Assembly (NCBI RefSeq): GCF_007559345.1 | Contig: NZ_VMBH01000001.1 | Coordinates: 496,001 to 560,000 of the forward strand | Reading direction: 5' to 3' | Length of the DNA stretch: 64,000 nucleotides | Origin: Cardinium endosymbiont of Dermatophagoides farinae | Lineage (GTDB): Bacteria; Bacteroidota; Bacteroidia; Cytophagales; Amoebophilaceae | Shown: piece after piece, positions 1 to 13,010 of the stretch | How the letters are laid out: each line of letters opens with the position of its first letter | How positions within the stretch are numbered: the first letter of the stretch is position 1 | Made by a program: the position numbers and the translations under genes | Notes under the pieces: generated by a model | The model's input: the letters and a program-made list of their open reading frames with translations, nothing else | Told to the model about the DNA's origin: nothing | Database searches by the model: none

Positions 1-2
1 GT

Positions 3-227
3 AAGCTTTGCCAGTTTTTAGGTATTAATGTAGCCCATAATGCAATTAATGTAACCGAATCAAATGCATTGTATATTAAAGACATAGGTTGCGCGTTAGC
101 CTATACATCAACACCTAGAATAGGGATTTCAAAAGGTTTAGATAAAATGTGGCGTTACGTTGTTACGGATAAAAGTTGCATAACCGCTATATTACCTAAG
201 ATAGCCGATATTGCTAGCCTGGAATAG
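3..227 (+). CDS. C-terminal fragment of an unidentified protein (cut by window start)
   Basis: An open frame enters from the window edge and runs about 74 codons to a TAG stop. The C-terminal residues include INVAHNAINV and GISKGLDKMWRY, which I do not recognise. It precedes the tape-measure gene, so it could belong to the same injection-system cluster, but that rests only on position. The stop codon (225-227) is formed jointly by the last T of the gene and the first bases (AG) of the palindromic element at 226-362, so the insertion may have truncated or re-terminated the protein. Confidence 0.5.
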   Translation, partial: KLCQFLGINVAHNAINVTESNALYIKDIGCALAYTSTPRIGISKGLDKMWRYVVTDKSCITAILPKIADIASLE

Positions 228-362
228 ACCTCTTGCAAAACTCGATTGCTAATGGCAATTTTGGTATCGAAGCTTGTTTATGCTCCTCAAATACATCTAG
301 TATGCTGGCGACTGCGCTTCTCCTAAAAATTGCTGATCATAAATAGGTTTTGCAATAGGTCT
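226..362 (+). repeat. Family A palindromic element, degenerate copy
   Basis: This is a 137-bp diverged copy of the recurrent element. Its ends (agacctcttgcaaaa / ttttgcaataggtct) are inverted repeats and the interior matches other copies (ggcaatttt, tgctcctcaaata, ctgcgcttctcc). It is flanked on both sides by AAT (223-225 and 363-365), consistent with a 3-bp target duplication. It separates the upstream fragment from the tape-measure gene. Confidence 0.85.
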
Positions 363-412
363 AATAGCTCTATAAGGTACTGGTGTGCTTGTCTTATACA
401 ACTTAATCAGTT

Positions 413-3400
413 ATGCCTAGAAAAAACCATCATATTATTTTACGTAGTCGCATTGAAGTGACTATTGATCAGCACAGTGAAAATAGTATCCTCCAACATA
501 CCATTCATAAAGCCATCCAGCAACGGATTATTCCTATCCTATCCAAGCTCTTTTCTCAACATGTTCCAGAGGATGTAGTCATTCATTTAGACAAACTGGT
601 CATAGATGGAGGTCGCTTACATCTTTCTACCCTTGGCAAGCAACTACCCTGCCAGGTAGAACAGGTGTTAACGGTTAAGATAAAAGAAGCGATTAAAAAG
701 GTGATGGATAACCCTACCGCAGACCAAGTAATACCACTACCAGATGCAAAACGGCAAGCTATAGCACACTATCTATCAGAAGGTCATTTTGCTTGGTGGA
801 TGACCGAGCGTTCTGAAAGGCAAATTGAAAAGATCTATTTAGAGTTGCTCCACCATACGCCTTTGCAGATAGAACAGCTTTGGAATAATCTAAGCAAAAA
901 AGAAAAAGCTGCTCAACGTTGTATTGCACTTTTTTCCAAGGCTACTGTAGCACATACACTTGCGTGCTTATTGAAGCAGCCTATCGCATCCTTTAGACCT
1001 ATTTTAGCTGAAACAGGGTTATTGTTACATCATACCAAGATTTTAACCAATCTGTTGTACACACCAGAAGAGCAGTTGCTTTCAATGGCCCTATTGGGCA
1101 TCATCAACCAGCAAAGATCCAAAGTAGACCGCATGGGTTTTTTAAGCATGCTCCTTAAACAAGTAGCCATGCAAACTTCAATAAGCTATGAAACAATTCT
1201 AGAAAAACTACACACGCACTATGGGCAACATGAGGAAAAATCTTTAGATGATCCAACCACTAAAGCCTTAGTATTTCAGTTGCGCGACTTGGTTGTAACG
1301 CCACCAAAACGCTGGTATCAAGATGTTCAAAGCCAAGAAAAGGTATTAAAAGAATTGGACAAAATAGGCAACAACACCATAGCGTTCCATCAACTGCCAG
1401 CGGCCATCAGTGACATGAAAACCGCAATGGACAAACCCAACATACGTCTCCTAGTAAAAAGTTGGCTGCAAGAAGCACACAATAGGGAAAAGTTGGTTAA
1501 AAACTTGCCTGATAGGCTCTTTGTGCCATTTTTAGCATCTATAGATTCTTCTATAGTATCTATATTTTCTGATTTTATCCAGATTGCAACGGCTGCTACT
1601 GCTACCACCGCACCCGCTTGCGCCATTAAAGCGATTACGTTAGCCTATTGTGCCTTTGCGTATGGAAAAAACGCCTACCTTAAAGAGATGCAATCATTAT
1701 TCAGAAAATATATTGCCAATCGTACCATTGGCAAGCAACAGTTCGTAACACTGCTTACCACGCAATCCTATCACCCAGCCGTAAAAGGTATAATGGGCCC
1801 ATTGGTAGCTACAGCAGCTCTTCCATCAACTCCTCTTAAAAAAACGCAAGATGGCACCATCCATCCGAAATTAGGGACTACTCATCAAGATGAGCTATTG
1901 AATCGTGCAATCAATCAGCCTATCCTACCATCGAGCTTTGTACACAGCATAGAAGCACTGGTCATGGCATTGCTTGAGACTACTCCATGTCAGGTTGGCA
2001 TGGATTCGGTGCGCAATATTTTACTTACCGCAGCAAAGGCAGATTCACCTATTACGGGGAGGAATATATAGCACGTGTGGTAGCCTACCTTGCTCCCTAT
2101 ACGCCATTTTCTGCTCATATACTATCTGCTAAGCTATCCAATATCGCGCGGCAGGTAGCAGATCCAGATCTAGCAGAAGGTTTTGCTGGTTTGGCACCAA
2201 CAAACCATTCCACGACCCACTTAGATGACAAGCTGATCTCAGAAAGCCCACTAGCTGATGTAGTTGATTTCCTGCTTTATAATGCATTGCCAAAGGATCA
2301 GTTGGTACCTGCCTATGTAATAGCCAAACGTTTGGAAGATGCAACACCCGACCAAATACGCGATCAGTTAACGCCTTTATGCCAAGAAGTGGCCATCTTA
2401 AAAAAGTTAATACAACATGCCACAGCGTCTACTTTAGCCAAGCTATTTCAGGCTTTTATTCCTTTTCCTGGTGCGCTACTGAATCGATTAGAAAAGGTAG
2501 TGATTGCCTCAAAAGTCCTCCAGAACAGCCAAGAAGAAGTCAATATCCGTTCAATCAAAGAAATTTTTATTGCAGCTGCGATTATGCATACCCCATCTAC
2601 TACGCCACAAGCATATATAGCGCGTATATTGCTCCACCTTAGCGCAGCGGTTGCATGTCGCCCAATCACTTTATCTGATCAATTAATAGATGCAGCCAAC
2701 CAAGCAGCCGATGACTATCTAGTAGCGAGATTTTCCTTACTCAAGGAGCAGCTAGCGCCACTCGACCTGAATACAATAGATGGAGTAGATCTTATGTTGC
2801 TCTCTACACACGAAACATTAGACAAAGCACTTTTGCCACTTTACTATAATAGGTTACTACCAGCTATTAAAGATAGGGTACAACGATCTGTTGCGCTATC
2901 TCAATCAGAGCTTAACCAATTGGTTGCACAGCATTTACCAACTACCTCCAAACCATTACAGGAAACGATCAGCATAGCCCTCTACAAGCAGATTAGCCAA
3001 ACCCTGCAAAGCAACAAAGAACGCGTTGCACAAAGATGGCATCTTTTTTTACATACCGGTAAGCTTGAGAATTATGCAGATGGAACTGCCTTATTAAATG
3101 ATGTGATCGCCCACCTTCCTACTTTTTCCTTAGCACAAGATAAAGCACATGTACGTCAACGGCTTATTGCAAACTTTACCCATACACAACTGATGCTATT
3201 GGTTCAAAGGCATAGTGAAGTCGGCAAAACGTTAGGAGACTTTATACAAGGAAGCTATCAATTGTGGTGTGCCACACAAGGTGTATTAAGCGGGCAAAGT
3301 AGTACTAAAAATTTATTTTGGGATAGTGTCTTGAAAACGCTACCGCAAGCATCCATTGCTAAAGATGATTGGCTTGTACAAATCACTACCGAATGGAGTA

Positions 3401-4857
3401 ACCTTTTAGAGATTACACCCACTACCTTACTGGCAACTTTTCAACTCCTGGATACCACTGGGATACCGGAAGCATTAACGGGTTCATTGCATCTACTACA
3501 AAGAAAATACCAGCAAGGGATTCAAGAACAAGCCATACAACGTGGCTATAAAGCACCTGTTTTAACCAAGCTCTATCTATTGCTCAATGGTAATTTATCC
3601 CTTTTTGATCAGCAATACCATACAGACATGCCTATATTAGGCAAGCAACTGATTCAGTTTATAGCAGACCAACCATTGGCCTTATCAAAGTTTCTAGCAG
3701 CGCAAAGCAATCATCAATTGGTAGCCAGACGCATGGTATATTACTTTAGCCAAGAAGTTGCTACAAAAATTATAGCCTGTTTGGCAAAAGATAAAGCCCA
3801 ATTTATAAGCCATTACCTAAATCTATTAAGTAATCCATTGCAACAGACAGCCATAGCGTTCGATCATCCCTCAACATGGCAAAAAGAACTCTACATCTCT
3901 ACTATATATTATTTGATTACAAAAAAGCAATTTGAAGAAAGCGACTTTGTACACAGCACCTTGTTGACCATTTGTTATACTAAAGAAACCATTTACAAAG
4001 TGATTACCTCAATTATGGCTACAGGAGCAACTAATCAAGAAGCAGCCAAAATGATCACCTTGCTCAAGCCAGTGATAAAAGCAATCAACAAACCTACCAT
4101 TGATAGCCCAGCTTTAGGACATCATCGATTAGAAGAACGAGCAGTAACCAATCAAAAAGCACCATCCTCTAATATACCAGAAGAAGAGGTCCGGGTCTAT
4201 ACCAAAAATACTGGATTGGTTTTTTTATGGCCCTTTTTGTATGATTTTTTTAAGGTGCATAATCTTATGATTGGCAACCAATTTTTTTGTGCCCAAGCAG
4301 CCCATAATGCAGTTTATCTCTTACAATACTTAGTTACCGGCAAGCTAAAGAGTCCAGAATGGCAGCTTACCCTTCCCAAACTACTTTGTGGATTATCCTA
4401 TGATGAAGTATTGCTACCCTATAGACCTATAGATGAAAATTATGATGCTCAAGAAGCAATAGAAGCAATAGAAGCTGAGTCATCAAAACACACTCAAGCG
4501 GAGGCAGCAATGGCAACAGGTGCATCAATAGCTAGTAGCGATATGGAAAGCATCGCATGCAATAACCAATTGCTTATTGAAAAAGTAATCAAACGCTGGA
4601 AAAGTTTAACAAAGCTCAAAGCTATCGCTTCATATCAAGATGCCACTACTGAGCATATTTTGATAAATTATTTTTTAAATAGGCTAGGTATTCTGACTAG
4701 ACAGGATGGTGATGATGCTACCCAAAGCAAGTTTTGGCATTTAACCCTTATGCATCAGGACTACGATAACGAAAATTTACTTCCTCCCTGGTCTATGACC
4801 AGTATTAAATTACCTTGGATGCAAGAAGCAATTGTTTTGTTTTGGATCCCTGGGTAA
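413..4857 (+). CDS. Contractile injection system tape measure protein (single frameshift)
   Basis: This is a very long protein (about 1,480 codons) in two overlapping frames, 413-2071 and 1987-4857. The N-terminus (NHHIILRSRIEV, then LDKLVIDGG) and the C-terminus (NTGLVFLWPFLYDFF, YLVTGKLKSPEW, LPKLLCGLSYDE and LPWMQEAIVLFW) match the features I know of the CIS_TMP family. Members of that family set tail length in Afp/PVC/T6SS-iv contractile injection systems. Restoring one G in the GGGG run at 2056-2059 joins ..AKADSPITG to EEYIARVVAYLAPYTP in frame, so the split is probably one missing base. No sheath, tube or baseplate gene is visible downstream, so the rest of the cluster must lie upstream of the window or be unlinked. 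The family call is firm and the intactness is uncertain. Confidence 0.88.
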
Positions 4858-4970
4858 CATCACAGTCCATCTATTGATCATAATTCTTTGCTAAAAATCT
4901 CTTTTAATACTTGTAATTATACAAATGGTTTTGTAGTATGAGTAATGCAGCCTGCTGTAGTTATATCTAC

Positions 4971-5112
4971 AGACCTTCTTCAAAACCTATTTCTAATGGC
5001 AATTTTGGTGTCGAAGCTTGTCTATGCTCCTCAAATACATTTAGTATTCTGCGGTGCTCGACTGCGCTTCTCCTAAAAACTGCTGATCACAAATAGGTTT
5101 TGAAGAAGGTCT
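4971..5112 (+). repeat. Family A palindromic element, 142-bp form
   Basis: This full-length copy begins agaccttcttcaaaacc and ends ggttttgaagaaggtct. Flanking TAC on both sides (4968-4970 and 5113-5115) fits a 3-bp target duplication. The right end lies 20 bp before the most likely ATG of the following lipoprotein gene. Confidence 0.93.
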
Positions 5113-5132
5113 TACCATTGGACTATTTTTTT

Positions 5133-7157
5133 ATGCAAAAGTTGACCTATTTAACCATTCAATCCATCTTTAAGGTCTTTGATAAGAAGACAAACTTACT
5201 ACCTTTACTACTTATTTGTTTGCTATTAGCCGGTCGGTGTCCCAATAACAACCAGGTTCCTATTACATCGATTTCAGATACTGAGAGTCATCCGCAAATT
5301 AATAAGGTAGCTGATAATAAGCCACAGGTATCGATTTCCTCTTGTAGGTCACTAGGCAGTCTCAGTTGCATGGAAGGTAGCAAAACAGATTTTTTACTTC
5401 AAGTGAAGGGATGTATAGCTAATATAGACCCTCAATTAAAAGGTCAAATAGGGTTTATAGGGATTCCAGCTAATGGGAATGAGATTGAGGAATTTATAAA
5501 TGATTTAGAACAAAAGGCTTTAGATGACGGTAATGCAGCGTTGAGTACCTCCATAGTACAAAACGCCATATGTTCTAAAAACAAGGTTGAAGAATTTCTA
5601 TGGCAAGACGAAGATGTTTTTAATTATTGGAATGCTATAACTAAGGTTGGTACAGGTCCGCAAGAATGGACTATTCGAGTAGATGAAGCGGCATACAAAA
5701 AATTAACTTCAAACAAGTACGCTATATATATTATATGTGCCAAGTGGTGCAGCTGCCAAAGATTATGTAATGTCTCCTACTCGATTCCAAATGGATATAA
5801 CAAACAAGGATGCATCGCTACCAGATTGGAAAGGTATTGGTTTAGGGGCTGTGGAATATGGCCAAAAGCAAGTAGATGATGACACTGCTTTCGTTTTAAA
5901 AGGGAGGATCAATAAATCTTTCGCAAAAGATGGAAATGATGTAGGTTTTATTTTGGTAAAAGAAGGGGTGAATCTTTACCATTCGATTCAGAAAGTAATA
6001 GCCTCTGAAAATGGTTGGTCTACTGTCACTACATCATTTAGTAGTGAAATGGTCATTGTTCCAGCTAAGTTAAGAAATATTGCCCCTTATATAATAGCTG
6101 ACTTATCACCTAAAGAGGTTCAAAAGGGAAAATACAAAATACTTTATTACGTAATTGAAAATACACACTATTATTTGAGTCAAATGGAGCAGCTCTTGTC
6201 TGATGTTACAACAAGTTCTATTTCTGGGGAAAGCATAGCTCCTTCTATTACATTTGATGGCAGTAGCCATGGTTTAAAAGTATTGGATTTAAAGCTTATC
6301 CGTGAGCGCGTACCCGGTCAAGACCAAACTGTAAAAATTTTAGAAAATTCTAAAATAGAATATTCCGTTAATGATCAAATACAACAGCTGCCTAATCTAC
6401 AATCAGCTTTACTCTTTATACAAAAAGGGACTATTTGGAGAACTACTGTCATTGAATCTTTATTTAAAGAATTGCAAAAATCAAATGGCAACGCTAGCAT
6501 AACAAATGATGGCACCATCGCGCTGATTTCAGATTTGAGCAAACCGCTAGGCCAATCTGGTATCGACTTCTTTAATCGTGCAGCAGATTATGAATATTTT
6601 GCCTGCCTATTTTCTAAAGAAAATAACAGGCTTATGTTTTACACATAAAAAGAAGCATTAAGTATAGAAGAAAAAGAGATACAAAAATTAGATGAACTAA
6701 AAATAACCCTAAACAATGAAGGAGCGAATATTACTTTCCATAAGATAAACACACTTAAGCTATACGGTCCACGAGATAATCGCGCTACCTTGATACCTCC
6801 TAAGGTTAATCTGGAGCCTACTGGGTTTTGATGAAAGTAAGATCATACATCGGGGGTTTTTAATAGATAAACGCATCAATAATAGAAACATGGCACATCT
6901 GCTTCGTGCTATTGAGCGTTTTATTAAAGGTCAACAAGAGGTATGGCAAAATAAGCAGTTGGTGCTCTTAAAAGAGTGCATCATTACGGATGATAAAGTC
7001 ACGCTAGGAGATCAATTGTATAATGCATACTATAATGGCATACAGGAAAGCTAAACAAAAACAAGTAGACATTAAAGTAAACATTATCTATTGGGCTGAA
7101 TATAATGGTAAGATTGTATGTAGCGATCCGGTCAGTATCGAACTTATCAAGGCATAA
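5133..7157 (+). pseudogene. Decaying secreted lipoprotein gene, family unknown
   Basis: The best start is the ATG at 5133. An earlier TTG at 5100 lies inside the repeat element. A hydrophobic signal region ends in LLLAGRC, a plausible lipobox, so the product would be an exported lipoprotein. The reading frame then breaks in an AT-rich stretch near 5724-5736 (an AT dinucleotide indel fits), continues from PSGAAAKDYVM to a TAA at 6646-6648, reads on in the same frame to 6829, shifts again in the T-run 6826-6829 (FDESKIIHRGF follows) and again near 7045, and ends at TAA 7155-7157. Stitched together it would be about 670 residues. I recognise no domain. The in-frame stop plus several indels argue for real decay rather than only base-calling error. 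Confidence 0.6.
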
Positions 7158-7247
7158 AAAAATTGCACGCACAACGTAGCAATACCAAAAAGGGGGGTAT
7201 TTGTTACGTGTACAGAACAAGATGAGCCTAGAAAGAAGCGCAATAAG

Positions 7248-9020
7248 CTATTCGTATCCCTCTTCTTGGTTATATTTACTCGTTAGAATAATATCGCTAG
7301 CCTGTTTATTAATCAGGTTATAGGTAGCGTAAGCAGCTACAACTGACTTTCCAGAGAAAGCAATACCGCATGCTAGAACTTCTTGTACATGAGGATGCTG
7401 CAATAATTCCGTATGATAGGCTTGTGCTTGTATTTGATCTAAGGCAAGTTTAGCCGCAGTTTCCAATTCTTCTTCTTTACGTACCTGCTTAAATTCCAGT
7501 AGCAGCGCTTTTAGACCATCTTTAGGAATGATTAATACATCATATCTTCCAAAGCCGCTTTCTCGATTCGAGCGTATATAATGGGTTCTACCTAAACTGG
7601 CCAGCATTGCTAAAACAAAACCATGATAAAATCCTTCTGATTTTCTAGAAAATTGTGTATCAAAACAACTAGCACTTTGCCGTAAAAATAAGCTTAGTTC
7701 TTCCACAAAAAGAGGAACTGCCCCAACTACTAAATGTTCCAAAAAAGCGTTATAAACACATTGATCAGCAAATTTACTACTCAACCATTCTTTAAAGAAT
7801 CTATTGTAGAGTCTACGTATTTCCTGATTGGGAAGCACAACGATACAATCGTATAAATCACTATCTAAACTTAGGTTACTTGTTTGAAAGGTTAAAATAA
7901 CCAGCAAATAAAAGTAAACTCCATAAAGCTGTTTTCGTCCCTATCCAATAGATCAAAAGCAATGTGTTTGTCTACAGGAACAGTTAAAGCTTTGTTTTGC
8001 ATTAATTGTTCAAATTGCCTTTTAATACTATCACTAGCTGATAGTAGCAATTGTTTAATTAAATCATTGTTACCCGTATTCACCCAATAGACATCAAAAC
8101 GACCTGATCCATTGATACAAGAAATAATAGACCATGGATTATACATAACTAAGTTCCCTACCTTATAACCATTGTACCAATTTCTTACTTCTTCCATAGA
8201 AGTAGGCAAATCTTTTGCTTTAAATAGAGCGGAAACTTCTGTTTCACTAAAACCAAAATGGGAACTATAGGCTTCATCTAGTAAGGTATAGGTCTCTAGG
8301 TTATTCAAACCAGAGAGCATGCTGTCTTTAGAAACACGCAATATGCCTGTTAAAACACCTCTTTCTAGTGTAGTATTGTCTTTTAAGGCAAGCACTAAAT
8401 AGGTTACGCATAAATGCGACCATAGCGTCCAAGTATGGCTTATTGCCATAAGCTTTATTGAGTGGCGTATCATATTCATCTATTAGAATATAAACCTTCC
8501 GGCCATGGTGTTCATAAAGACACTGACTAAGAAGTTTTAAGGATTTTTCTAATGCTTGTTGATTGGCTTGCCGATTCCGAATAACATGCAGTTGCTCTAA
8601 CTGTAACGCATTGATTTTATCACTTGTAAATAAATAAGGGTAGAAGCTATAAATTTCTAGTATCAACTCATAAACCACATTATAAGCCCCTTGAAAATCA
8701 CCTGCATTAACATCTTTAAAGCTGATCATAATAACAGGGTACTTTCCTTGATGTTTCCTAATGTACCTACCACTTTCTAGCTTTCCGATTGCTAAATCAT
8801 CAAATAAACCTGCTGTAATGACCCCATTCACTTCTGAGGCAAAAAAGTGTTGCAACATAGACATATTGAGTGTCTTGCCCCAACGGCGAGGGCGTGCAAT
8901 TAAGGTAACCTTATCTCCTTTGCTCAAAAATTCAGAAAGCATAGCTGTCTTATCGCAAAAAAGATAATCTCCTTGTACTAACTCTTGAAAGTTACTAACT
9001 CCAATCGGTAATTTTTTCAT
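7248..9020 (-). pseudogene. AAA-ATPase-like / PD-(D/E)XK nuclease protein, frameshifted
   Basis: The gene starts at the ATG at 9020 (MKKLPIGVSNFQELV). The N-terminal part carries the AAA-ATPase-like signature of this family: FCDKTAMLSEFL, the Walker-A variant ARPRRWGKTLNMS, and Walker B VYILIDEYDTPL. The middle part has LTGILRVSKDSMLSGLNN and the C-terminal part has the nuclease-like LLLEFKQVRKEEE. Three frames are needed. One break is an extra base in the run at 8381-8384, after which LKDNTTLERGVLTG resumes. Another lies near 7890-7910, around ICWLF. The family is common in host-associated bacteria and its role is not established. A complete relative lies at 24781-26610 and a remnant at 46717-47052. 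Confidence 0.78.
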
Positions 9021-9180
9021 GATAAGAAGCGTTAAGGTGTATAATGAGCTGATTATTAAAATAATAAGGAATAACCCAGCCAATAGTTGCTACAATGCAC
9101 TTGTAAATACAAATATGATATATTAATTCTAGTATACTACTAAAATCAATGGAATAATATTCCAGTCAATAGTAATCCTT

Positions 9181-12100
9181 CTAACTATTTTTTTCTTCTT
9201 TGTTAGTATGAATAATCTCTAATGCCTGATTAGCTGCCTTTTCTAAGGCCATTCCTATAGCTGGGCCTAAGTATGTATTGGCTATCTGCACATCTATAGC
9301 CAAGGTTTCTTGCGCCATATGGGCTACTTCTGGTAGATAAGCATAACCTGCTGCATGACGTAGGTCATAGAGTCTTTCAGCCAGTTTAATAAAAAGAACG
9401 GAAAGCTGTACGTGCTCTTCTTTGATCGCTTGTTCCAAACGGTTTTGCACATAAATCAACGAAGGATGGTCTAGCTCCTTTCGTTTATCTATACCTATCA
9501 CATTCAATACAAAAGCATATACTCCTAAATTATAATGTTCCTTCACATAAGAAAGTGGCAAGCAGGTACGACGCACCAACTCATAGAGCAACGAAGCATA
9601 AATCACTTTAGGTGAGTGAAAAACCCATTCTACCACTAATTTTACAATACCTACTGCTCGTACATAAAACAATTGACCAGAAGCATGCCGTTTACATCCA
9701 AAGTGTTTCCGCAACAATAAAAGCAAACCTGCAATCGTTTTTACATCGATGGGATCATCTTGATGAGAGACTTTACAGACATAATCATGGAATTGCATTA
9801 ATATCATCATCGAATTAGCTTGTTCCTGGGGGGTAACAGGCGTATCTAAGGTTAAGGAATCTAGTGGTAGAGCTGCCGTCATCTTACTAAATATTTGAGT
9901 AACATCATTAGGAAGTACCAATAGAATACCAGGTTGTTTACTATCAACAGGAAATTCCAAATAGCCATAGTGTGCTCCAATAATAGTGGACATAGTTTGC
10001 ATCTGAAGATCTATTGATGGATGCGCTTCCTGTTTCCCTTTAGGGCTCATACCATCTATTAGACCATCATAGACCTCCTTTACTGCAGGAAGGGACTCAA
10101 AAGAAGTAGCATGCTGACTTATAACCAAAGCAGTGGCTAAAAAATCCATATAGGTAGGATAGCTGTTATCAATAGCATCAGCTTTCTTAAATTGCAAAAC
10201 AGTAGGAGACAGTTGTACACGCACAATTTTTGTACTAGAGTGAGCTATATTACCAACTCGTAAAACGGCCTGAGCCAATAGATAAACGACTTGGTTAATA
10301 TCACATACCATAGCAGATAGCTCCCCACTAGCATCACTTATTTTTTTACCAATAGTCTAGGCGGATCAGCTACCTCTTGAGATAAAACATATTCTACTTT
10401 ACGAATCAATTTGCTAAAAGTAATTTGAGTAGGCTGCAACAGTGCATGATTTTTGTATTTTTCTTTTCTATTAAAATAGATAACCCAATCATAAAACTTA
10501 TTAATAATACTTTGAAAATCTTGTTTATAAAGGGGCATATTGCCATCTAAAAAAGAGATAGTTTCCTCAATTTTACCAACTACTTGATTTAAAATAAATC
10601 CATAACCTTTAGGACCAAAGGAAATAGCACCATTACAAGGGACCAACGATGCGTCATATAGGGATGCTTTTAATTTTCGTGCCTTTTTAAGCGCTTCTCT
10701 ATCCTTGAAATAGATTACTTGGTTGGAACAACTATCGTTTTTAGCCTTAAGGTAGATAAAAATGCTAAAAATAAGTAAGCTTAACCCAAAACAAAGGAGC
10801 AGTAACAACGAAACAGTTGATGGCAATAGCACCAGATACTTAGTACAATAGACTGAACCAAGCCGCATGGCAATCAATAGCGTAATCACTAAAAAACTTA
10901 TGCCAAGATACAAAGGAAACACCAACAAGGTTACTGACAAATGAGCTAAAGATAAACCTAAGGTTAAGAAAAGATTAGTACCATGCCACCAGTGCCAAAG
11001 TACATTGATAGGAAGGCAAAAAGTTGTACCTATTGTAAAAAATAGGCCAATCACCCAACCTGGAATAGGTTGTATATTTTCTGATATAAATGTGCTATAC
11101 CCTAAAAAACAAGCACCTAGCAAAATTTGTAATATAAGCCAATAACTATGATCTGAAATAGAGGCTATAAAATAAGTCAGTAAATTACTAACGACAATAT
11201 AGAATCCAATAAATATTAGTGTAGAACGATTGGGTTGAAGTTTAGCCAAAGTGTTTTTTTTTATTCGTCCAAGATTTTTTAATCTTTTCTTTCCATTCTG
11301 CCTTTTTACGGGCCTTCTCTTGTTGAATTTGTTTAAGCGTATCATCTGGACCAACCCAACCTGCACTTTTTGGCTGTTTTAGAAAATAGTGAGCGACCAT
11401 CATAGCTAAGCCATTGGCCAACATAGAAATGAAAGAACCATCTATTCCGGTATCAGGCTCAACCCATTTGTTCCAAGCTAAAATAGTTAATACACCTGTT
11501 GCCATCCCGATCAAAGCGGTACGGGAAGTGCCACGAAAACCAAAAACAGCTAAGACAAATGGGGCAACGGTTATAGGAATAGAAAAATTTAAGCTGTACT
11601 TTAATAAAGTTAAAAGACTATTACAATAAAAAGTTAATATCATAGCTAATAAACCTATTATTAGGCTACTCCATTTAACTATTTTAAGGTGATTAATAGG
11701 ACGTAATTTATTTGGTATGATTTTTTCTAAAATATCGTAACTAGTTATGACTGCACAATTATTTATATGTGAATCAGCCGTAGACATCGTCATGGCCAAT
11801 AGACTGATAGCAATAAATCCGTTAAGAGCAGGAGGTACATGAGTTGGTATATAGTTCCAAACTTTATTTAGGGGAAGATGTGGCTCTTTTACAAAGACAA
11901 ATAGGCTGATTAAAATGATCAGTACCTTTATAAGGTAATGGCAAATAGTAGATATCTTAAAAACCTTGCAAGCCTGAGTAGGATCTGAAGCCATATAGAT
12001 CCTTTGCATAATGGTGGGCTCTTTCGTATATCCTACTAAATAACTAAGCAAGAGAAAAAATAAACTTATTAATTTAATATTACACTGAAATAAATTATTA

Positions 12101-12761
12101 AACCGAAATTTTTCTTGATCCTTCAGAAAATATATAATTTCCAAGATAGATTTCTCAGTGTTGAGAAACATAAACCAAGCTACTAGTGGGATAATAATAG
12201 TAAATGTTATAAACTGTAATACATCAGTAAAGGTGACTGAACGAATACCACCTAGTGTGGAATAGAAAATAAGTATTAAAGTAGCTAAAATAGTAATAAT
12301 ATATGAGTTGTATGGAAAGATACTACTGATGGTTACTGATATAACATTGATTTGAATAGCAATAACCGCTATAGCACTACAAACAGAAGATATACCTGTA
12401 ATAATACGGGCATATTGTCCATGTATGCTACCAATTGTTTCTGGAAGGGATAAATGTTCCATAAATGGACGCCATACGTATGGCCATTAGACTAACTATC
12501 CAAAGATTAAGTCCTGCTAAAATCATAAGCATGATCCAGTATAATCCACTACTATATACCTGCTCTACAGCACGTACTAAGGTTCCACCACCATAAGTTG
12601 TAGCTAATACCGTGGCTACTAAAGTAGTTGTAGAAAAAGTTTTATCTCCTATTGCATATTCTCGAATGATGGTTGATTTTTTATTATAACTTATAGTAGA
12701 TGCCAGTGGCTAAGGTAAGCAGTAAAAATATTACTACCATCAGAAAAGGAAGATTAAACAT
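9181..12761 (-). pseudogene. Sodium/solute symporter - sensor kinase-like - HD-like fusion, frameshifted
   Basis: The gene reads from the ATG at 12761 to 9181 through several frames. First come SSF-family transporter segments (ATTYGGGTLVRAVEQ, STLGGIRSVTFTDVLQF, MTMSTADSHINN) with about 13 membrane helices. Next are further helices and a cytoplasmic linker (10338-11366). Last is a soluble part (9181-10311) with an N-box-like CDINQVVYLLAQAVL and a G-box-like YGYLEFPV..LLVLPND, followed by a RelA/SpoT-like HD region (KLAERLYDLRHA) in which I cannot find the His-Asp pair. The joins are explained by indels near 12695, near 12470, in the A9 run (11254-11262) and in the A7 run (10341-10347, where one extra A fuses VKK to ISDASGELSAMVCD). 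Symporter-kinase fusions are known. The HD-like tail and the missing catalytic residues make the function unclear. Confidence 0.65.
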
Positions 12762-13010
12762 AAAAGGACATAATTATTATACGTTTTGTATACTTGGATA
12801 CGATACGGAATAGCAATTTGCATCTATTGAGGGGGTCATTCATACCTCATCATAATATAGTGAACAATTAAGAAAAAAGTATATTAATGAAGTTAACTGT
12901 CTGTTTAGTTCAGCACACCCCTATGTAACTTAATCAGAAAATCAGTAGTCATAATTCATATGAATACTTTTAATAGAAAGCAAAGGTACTGTATTACATA
13001 CGTCTCTCAT

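Noticed and set aside
1987-2071. Programmed frameshift in the tape-measure gene
   Set aside because: There is no slippery heptamer with a downstream structure that I can see, and the same G-run loss pattern occurs in genes not known for frameshifting. A missing base is simpler.
2379-2642. Frames overlapping the tape-measure gene on both strands
   Set aside because: They are shadow frames of a strong coding region with lower coding character.
6646-6648. Selenocysteine or recoded stop in the lipoprotein gene
   Set aside because: The codon is TAA, no recoding signal is seen, and other lesions in the same gene favour decay.
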